NCBI GenBank assembly: GCA_963971405.1
Contig: OZ020491.1
Coordinates: 15,246,855 to 15,310,854, forward strand
Length of the DNA stretch: 64,000 nt
Reading direction: 5' to 3'
Origin: Psococerastis gibbosa
Lineage: Eukaryota > Arthropoda > Insecta > Psocodea > Psocidae
Shown here: positions 34,601-43,600 of the stretch, one piece after another
How positions within the stretch are numbered: the stretch's first letter is position 1
Layout: each line of letters begins with the position of its first letter
The notes under the pieces: generated by a model
Databases searched by the model: none
What the model saw: only the letters and a program-made list of their open reading frames with translations
Told to the model about the DNA's origin: nothing
Program-made: the position numbers and the translations under genes

Positions 34601-37600
34601 TCCTTGCTGCGGGAAAAACATTACGCTTGAAGGTTCCAGCACTGTTGCAGTTCGCTCCAAAGGCTTTGCCAATGGCCTTCTGTTTAGTGCACAACCTTTA
34701 GACAACGATCAAATGTTCGAGGTATGCTGATATGGACTTACTTATACTGCAGTTAATGCTTTTACTAGAATTTCAATTATATAATAAATAATAAATTATT
34801 CATGCTAATTATTCAGCTATTCCATAGTTGTAACTAGGTCTAATTAAGAATCATCCGTTACACTGTATCATACCGTAGTAGCAATCCTTGAGGACAGACA
34901 TACTCGAAGAGCTGCCGACTGAACCAAATTAATTTTTTTCAGATTTGTTTAGAAGACCTCGCTCCGCAGTGGTCCGGTTTCCTTCTGTTTGGTATAACAA
35001 CACTTCCAATCTCTGACACCTTACAACCCGTAAACCTGCCTCCTGTCCTCTCGTCTATAGTCGTCGATACCTGGTACCTGTCTGGATGTGATGTCCGAAA
35101 AAATGGCTCCATAGTCGTGTCCAATTATTGTCCTAACTTGGAATGGCTGTCGCCGGGGCAAAAGGTATTCTTGCTGTAAATTTTCAATCAAACATTTGCA
35201 GGTCACTCGTACATCCATTATTTGTTACTAGAGTTGTGCTGCAACATTTTTGGCAACTACATCATTTCGCCTCAACCCATCCCATTTATGTGAGAATAGG
35301 GTAAAGACGGGATTTAAATTGCGCCAGGAGACAGTTCTTGAGGCTCATGTGAATGTGATCATGTTCAATGGCCAACAGTGGGTATTCCAGTAAGACTCTA
35401 CCCCTGGCCATAAAAGCAAAACCACACAAGAGTGGCTACAGCTCAATGTCCATCAGTTTATAAAGGCAGAAGAGGCCCTCTAGTAGCCCATGCCTTTACC
35501 CTTGAATTATGAATTGTGGCCAGTTTTAGAGACCAAAGCCTGCCCTAAGCGACACAGTAATTTGGATGCCCTCCAGAAGTTCCTAATCCGGGCCGCGGCC
35601 GAAATCCCTCAGACCTAGGGTATGCTGCAATAAACTTTATTGCTTTCCTTTTTATACGTAGTATAAGGTCCCAGGAACCCAAAAACGTGGTTTATTCGAA
35701 ATGTCGGTGTGCCTGTCGGTCTGTAGCTGTTCGTAGATTTGTGGGCAAACTATCCGGTGGATTTGATGAAATTTGGCATGTAGGTTCACAAAAATCATAC
35801 CTCGGGATTTTTTTTTTTTTAAATTTAGGGCTAACTGAATTTTGGGGTTTTCCTCTAAACTAGGTATAACTAAACACCGCAAACACACCGGCCGGCTCAT
35901 ATGCTCAAATAAAATACGCGCCTAAAATTCATATTTTTGGTTAAAGGAATTTGCCTTATGATATTGGTAAGTAATTGTATATTAAACTGTTTCAGATTGG
36001 GGTAAAGAAGTCAAGTGAAGGTGTGCTTAGGTTTTACTTGGAAGGCAACGATTTGGGAGTCGCGGCTGTGGATCTTCCAAAAGTAAGTACTACATTTACA
36101 TTTATTTCTTTTGACCGAGTTTTGCGTTGTATAAACACATTAAAATTACTTTTTAATTTTTTGAAAAATGTACACGAGCTGTAAGGCGGCTGACTTATTT
36201 TTTTTAGGCTCACTAGCCAGTTGATTAGCTTTTTGAAATTCAGAGACCATTTCTATTCACTAAAATAAAATAAAACTTTATAAAAAAATGCTTGGGTCCT
36301 GCCACCGATAATAGTTTTTTTCCACCCTTTCAAAATCATGCAATAAATTGAAAACGAAACTAAAGAAATGTGCAAAATGAGCATAATGAGCAAAACACAA
36401 AAAGTTTTATGAAGCTTCGTTTTCGACGCAATTAAATGCATCTCAATCGTGATTATTCCAGTATATGGTATTTTTAATATGGTTATGCCAAGCATTTTAT
36501 AAATACTCAATTATTTGTGAATGGATGTCTAATTTAAATCGTAGCGGACCTTCCCCTTCCTTTTCATTTCGACTAATAATACTGTAGAAATGGTTATCTT
36601 AAATTTATTATGATAATCAGAAAATCCATTTGGAGGAAATTTAATGAAACTTCAAATCATAAGTCAAGAATTTGACTTTTCAGTCACATCGGCTCCTTGT
36701 TGTTAAGGTCAAAATGGGTGGGCTGGTGACAGTCACTAGGGATGAGTCCTGCACAGTGTCTCATCTTGTGACATTCTATTTGCAGAGGGTGTTTGCTGTG
36801 GTTGATCTCTTTGGAAGAACAAAAAAAGTGTCTGTAGTTAGTAAACGAAGGACAGGAGTTGGTCCAACTTCGCATTCTCTCTCCACGTCTCTTCGAATGC
36901 AGGATTCGTTGGAAATCATTGGTGAAGGGTTGTCGACACCGACTCTTACACGATTGTGAGTATAATGCCGCTGCCATGGTCGTTAAATGACCAGATACCC
37001 ATAGCCTTAACTGTATTGACGGGACTGCACTGCATTTACGACAAATTTGAAACAAACCCACCATCCAATAATGGCGTGACTTTGATCAGATAGCAAAATA
37101 CACTATGTATAAATGTATTGCTGTGTAGAATTCAGGACGACTAATCCCAATCTGTACCCATGTGTTATGATGATTTTTGTGCTTTATCATTTTCTGGTGG
37201 ATCAACAAATGTTGAGCACTGTAGTGTTACTAGTTACTACCAAAACTATAGAAATCTCCTATCTGTACTTTTTAATTCCATTTTCAGGGACAATATTGAT
37301 ATAGGTGCTGGAACCAAATACAGAGAAGGGGCTGATCCTAATCCTGACGAACTAATCCTGAGTGAATATCACGGTCGGAACATTCAGTTATTGGAAGGCC
37401 GCGGCGGGGCCAAACGGGTGGCAAGTTACAACCAGGGTCTGGTCCTCTCTCATAGACCTCTCGCAATCGGCAAAGTCTTCCAAGTAAGCTGATTTAATAT
37501 CTACTGCAGGCTAGTTTATTAACAGGCAGATTGACTCGTCTGACTCTAGGGAGAAACCTTCATTGTACAATAGAACTTCCAGCGTCTATAAAACATCCTG

Positions 37601-40600
37601 AAATCGAGATATTTTTTTGTCACTTTTCCAAAAATGGTGGTGCCGTACAGTGTTCCTTACTGAGACTTTTCAGTCTATGATAGAAACCGCCCTTAGACTC
37701 GGTAAATACGGACGATTCTTGCAGTCGCGATTTGCCAACGCCTTCTCCCATGTAGCCGTAGGCTAGCAAAAAATTTCTTGTCGATTTCTTGACGATTTCG
37801 GAAGCCGGCGTGAAGCCGACCGCACGAAAGTATACGGTTTTCCCCATAGATACGACAGGCCATAGAAATCTTCCGAAGTAGACGCTATGGGTGTGCACCA
37901 CCTATTTCTATGCCCTATTTCTGCAATGGAAAAGATATCAGTAAATTGCGCCTGCAAGAATCGTCTGTGTGTACTGGACCTTGGAGTTGTGCCTCTGACC
38001 ATCCTACTAATATCGGAGATCAGTTTTTTTTTTGTTCATGATAATGATTAGAGATATAGAACTCTTGTAATGATTGTTGTGCAGGTTCGAATAGAGAAGA
38101 TGAACTCTGAATGGTCATGTGGGTTAGCAATTGGTGTAACTGGTGCTCGAACGTCTGCTATTCAATCCCCGGTGAATGCGTTGTGTCTCAAGCAACAAAC
38201 TTGGGTCGTTTGTGGCGACAGTGTTTTTAAAAATGGCCGCAGGGTACGTTTTTCCTTATATTTTGTGGACAACTACATCGTAGATGATAACTATAAGTAT
38301 TGTTGAGGACTTCTAGTGGTAGTCTTTTTAATTAATTGATTTTTTTAATGACATAACAGGGAGCCACTCAGCTAATATAGTTCAAAGGTCGATGACCTAA
38401 CATTATCAAAGAAAGCACTTGAGCCCCTGCATTAAACCAGTGCTAAGTTATCTCAAAGTTGATAAAAATTGTTTTCTCTGGTTTCCCTTAGAGTTTTATA
38501 TTAGAGAGATGAGCCTGTCGAGTGCGCCAAAATATTTTTTGAACTCTAGGGCTTTTCAGTGGTTGGCGGCATCAGGTGGGCCCAGGATTCAAATAATAGT
38601 TTTGGCGCTCGAATGTCCCATCTCTTCTATATAGAACTCTAATTTGAACTGTAACCACCATGTTGCTTTATGTTTATTTGCAGTTTATAGATAACCCCCA
38701 CTTAATGACTAACAGAATGGATGTTCGGTCTCTGGGTCATGTCAATGATTTGGACAAACAATAAATTTTCCACAATTACCCCTAATCTTGACACAGTATA
38801 CAGTAGGAAGTTCATTCTCGTTCATTCTCGTGGCATTAGGTACAAAATACTATAAATGTAGTCCTCAGTTTTTTTTTTTTTTTTTTTTTTTTAGATACGA
38901 AGTGGTTGCAAACTAAATGACTTGTCACTAGCCATGGGGACCACATTGGGCGTTACCGTAGATTCAGATCACCAGCTTCATGTATTAGTAGATGGTATTG
39001 ATCTCGGCGTTGCTTGTAGCGGTATTTCTAGTCCAGTCCATGCTCTCATTGATTTGAACGGTTCTGTTGAGGAAGTGTCTGTGGTGGGCGCTAAACCCCC
39101 CGGTCTGGAAAAGGCAGACTTGGAGGTACAAGAGAAGGTATGTAGTCAAGACTGAACACGCTTGCCTTTATTTTTCCTGCTTCAGCGCGAGTCTATTCGA
39201 GTTCACTCACCGTGCGGGTATATGTCCTACGTTTATACTATTACATTTATAATATTTTATTCTACTAATATCGCAAATATCCCTTACTATATACGGTATA
39301 CCTTTTGTGCTATGGCCATGGTGCTGCCGAATCATCCGTATCCGTCGCAATCCGCTCGCCGGGTGCACCTGGGCTTCACCGGACGTCGCCTACAAGTTCA
39401 CGTATGTAACCCACTCCATACAGTACCGTTCGCTGTAGTAAGGTTTTTAACAGTAGTCAGAATGGCGTAGAGGTAACGACTCGGACTATCATCCAGAAGG
39501 TGACTGGTTCGAGTCCCACCCGAATGCCAAAATTTTCTAGTGGTACAATTATTTATCTTCTGACTACCATGCTTCGGAGGGCATGTAAAGCCGGCGGTCC
39601 CGGCAGTCTTCCCTGACTGTCGATAGGTTAAACAGGAGGCTGTTGATGCAACCTGAAAACTCCTGTACCACGGGTAGTACCACCCCGACACGAATTTACT
39701 TTACTTTTACTTAGGTTTTTAACGACTGTAATAATGATCATGGATATAAATCACATAATGTATTATCTCGGAGATAATACTCAATGGAATACTATCAGAC
39801 GCGGTGTGTATAGTACACTCAGAAGTATTCGTCAGGACGAATTCATTTAAACCTTATGACCTTCCAACCTTATCGTCAATTGAAGATGACATAAGGTCGA
39901 AACCGGTCGTGTTTTCGTTTCTTTTTTTAGATTTTTATGTAATATTGACAACGTTATAATTTTTTTTAATGTATCCTAAATATTACTAAGTTAAAAAGGA
40001 GACGATTTTATTGAGGAGCTTGGTTACAAACGTGGCCAACTCATTTTTTTCACAAAATGGGGTTTTGATCCGGCCTTGCAGACAATTTTAATGTCCACCT
40101 GCACATTGTAAAATAGTGACAAAATTAGCCAGATTGCGCACAAAAGCACTGTGAAGTCTAGGATTAGCTATAAACTTAATCAAAATTTCAACAGAAAATC
40201 CGCTCTTCTGAAAAATTCTACAACTTGGAATTGGCCATGTTTGTAAACAGCCTCCTCTATTTTATAAGCCATATTGGTTTCTTTTATTATGAATATATGT
40301 TATGTTTCTTTATGCTGTATAATTAATAAGTAATAACAATAAGTAATATATTTATTTCCCAATTTTTACAGTTTACATTTTTTTTTTTTTTAAACATTTT
40401 ATTTTCCTTTAGCCACAGGCTTAATCACAGGGAATCGTTATTAGTATAATTAAGTTAGTCTGTAAGTGGCAGGTTAATGTTAGTTAGGATAGGGTATGGT
40501 CGAGGTTGGTGATGTTGTGTTTTAGGGTGCGCGTTTTTAGTTTTGGTTTTTATATCCTTTATTACTGTGGGCAGGTAGCATAGAACTGGACTATAAGCGG

Positions 40601-43600
40601 AAAGCCGATGTTTGAAACTCGAAATAAAAGGACAAATTTTTTGCCGGCCCTGGGTCCACCTTACCTTCCCTGGTTGTGGAAAACGCAGTTGACCACGCAA
40701 CATCCCAATAGAGCAGTGGTTGTGCCAAGGCGTTTTTTTATATAATGAATGTATGAACTGAGATGCGCCGAATGCGCTCTATCCGTTCACAAGCTTAACC
40801 CTTTTGTTAGGGTGAATATTCCATTACGTTTATCTGTTAGGGTAATATGCAATAATCCAAGGGCATGATTATCGTAAGCTATTATGACGCCTAATAATGC
40901 TTCCCATTGCTGGCCATTGCGGAGGGACGAAGGGATGTGGCTGAGATGCGAATGTTGCGTTACTGTCAGGGTTACAAATTGACAGACAGGAGGAGAAACG
41001 AGGACATCCGGGCAGAGATGCAAGTAGCACCGATCACCGATAAAGTCAGGGAACGAAGACTGGCGTGGTGGGGCCATACGCTAAGGAGAGAAGATGGACA
41101 CCTGCTACAACGTGTGAGGGACTACACGGTGGACGTATAGGACGACCGAGGATGTCCCTTTAAACGAAAGTGAGGGAGGACCTCAGGACCCTCGGTCTCT
41201 CGCCGGATGATACCCAAAACCGAAACACCTGGAAGATTAAGATCCGTGCCGTCGACCCCGTGGGAGGGATAAGGCGCCGTTAAAGTAATAATGCTTCCCA
41301 TAGCAACGGTGTCATTAGTGGGTCTTCGCTGAAAGGTTGAAATATTTGGTTTGTTACAGGTCCCGCAAAGACTAGGCAAAATTGAACAAAAGCTGTCCAG
41401 CTCAGACAGCTATAACTCCGGTATTCAACAGATCTCCTGCAACGCAGCATCTTCCAGTCTCCAGTCTGACACGGACAATTTTAACACTCAGGTAACGCAT
41501 TTTTAATTATGCTTCCCTATTACATACTACTGGTATCAGTAAATGTATACCTCCAGGCTCGAGTGTACTCTGGGAAATTCGGCTTATTCTTGCTTTATCC
41601 ATGAATCGTCACATGCAAGCTTTGAATGTGACAACAGAACGTTACTTAATGTTGCACAAGATACTTGTGGGTATATCCTCTACGCTATCACTGATTATTT
41701 TTCAGATTCAGCAATTAACGCTGGATCTGCAGCGCTCACAGAATTCATGTTCAGATATAAGTGTGCAACTGTCACCATGTATGCTACCTGCTGCCACGAC
41801 GAAACTGTCAAGATTGTCTACTAGTCGTCAGTGTTTGTACTTCCAGTCATGTTCAGCTTTCCGTCAAACTCTTGGTTTGCCTGGTAAGTGGCCGACGATT
41901 GGCATGTGATGATGTAAGGAATGATGCCTACTTTTAACCTGTCACAACCCTGACTTGGCGAAACTTCGACTTCTCATCCACCTAATTTTTTTTCTCGAAT
42001 TCCCTGACACTTGGGTAAAACCTAAATTCTACAAACATATTATGTAATATAGTGCTCTATATTAGACAGGTATTGACATCCGCCGTTTTGAATCCATTCT
42101 GAGTCTGCTCTGTAAGCAAAGCATTGGGTGTTTACCTATTTATTTTTAGAAATTTATCGTTATTTATTTATTATCATTTAAAAAAGGTTCTACCAATTAA
42201 AGAAGTGTTTAATAAAAAAAATACTGAACAGTGTTTTTGTTCTTTTCAATCTTTTACTTTCTTACAATACTTACCATATAGGAATTACAGGATACAAAAT
42301 GGCAGATGACAATACCCGGGTATATAGTGCCTTAATGTAATGTAAACAAGTGTGCAGTAAATATTTATTCTTTGCAAGTGTAAGCATGCGTAAACAACAA
42401 TGACGTCAGCAATGCTCGATTTTGAAATCCTTGTAATAAGGAAGATAAAGTAAATTCCATAGAATAAATATTTAAATTAGTAAATTTGGCTAGTTAACAG
42501 TAAATCGTTTGGCCTACAGTAGCTACTTACAATTTTCGTTCCATTAGGAATAGTCATTAATTATTTGGGTTCTTTTTGTGCGTTGCTAGGCATTCGAACT
42601 TTATGACATAGGACAACATAGGACGCACAAACTGTGTACATATTAGCTATGCTACAAACTTTATTGTATACAGTCAAGCAGATCATGTTGTTGTTTGTTG
42701 TTTCTAACGCCTGCTTTCAGCATTTCTGCTTTTTAAGCAACCCTGTCAGCCTGGCGGGGGGAGTGAGTCTGTTTATTAACTTGAGGCACCCTAAGGGCAG
42801 ACTCTTTCACCTCGGGGAAAGGGGAGTTGACTGACAGGGTGGACCTCCTGATTACAGTGGATTCCGAACCACTTGGGGAACATGGTAAAGTCACACGATT
42901 AAATCGGAGGTGACCAGGACTCGACTTATACTGCCAAAGCGCGTTATCATGTCCCACCAGGTTCCCCTACCAACGCTGTGCACACTAACATGTTGCCGCA
43001 GTTTGAAACATGCTCTGCTCTAATGGAATCAACATGGTAAGGCCGTTGGCCACCAAGCAGATCATACTAATGTATATATAATGCATACACGATGTGAATA
43101 TAACAAGCTGACTCCTAACACTGGCGCTCGAAGCTAAAGAGAATTTCGGTTTTCAGAAGGATTTTTCAGCAGAGATGAGCCGCGCTGCTTCTGCAACGAC
43201 TGCTACACGGTTCCTGACTTATCAGAGGCGTACCAGCTGAAGGGGGAACCGCCACGAGAAAGTTCATTACCAGTGGGATGGGTCAAGTTTCCGTTAAGAC
43301 CTCATCCTAACGCTAATGCGAAGATGGACGATTCCTGGCATATCGCTTTTGTAGGCTCTAGTCCTGGTAAGTGTCAATATGTGTAGAATGTTTTATGTTT
43401 CTCTTCATTCCATAAAAATTTGTAAAAGCACTCTCAAACATACCGGACCCATTTTATAACTTGTTTTGTTTCGAATGCAAATAGTAGGACTATTAACTGC
43501 AGATGAACAGCACCAGGGCGGGACTGCACTCTGCAGCGACCCGTACTTTTGGGTGGCTTGATAGGCCCTAATTTTTCTTGCCAGTTAGTCTGTTTCCCGT

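Noticed and set aside
37560-38010. Minus-strand frames in NEURL4 intron 17
   Set aside because: They overlap each other, have no family resemblance and no splice logic; probably chance frames in an unidentified repeat.
43002-43036. Possible small NEURL4 exon between ideal AG and GT sites (TTTGAAACATG...ACATG)
   Set aside because: It cannot join exon 22 in phase without a stop, whereas exon 21 (41706-41883) joins exon 22 directly, with matching sequence across the join.
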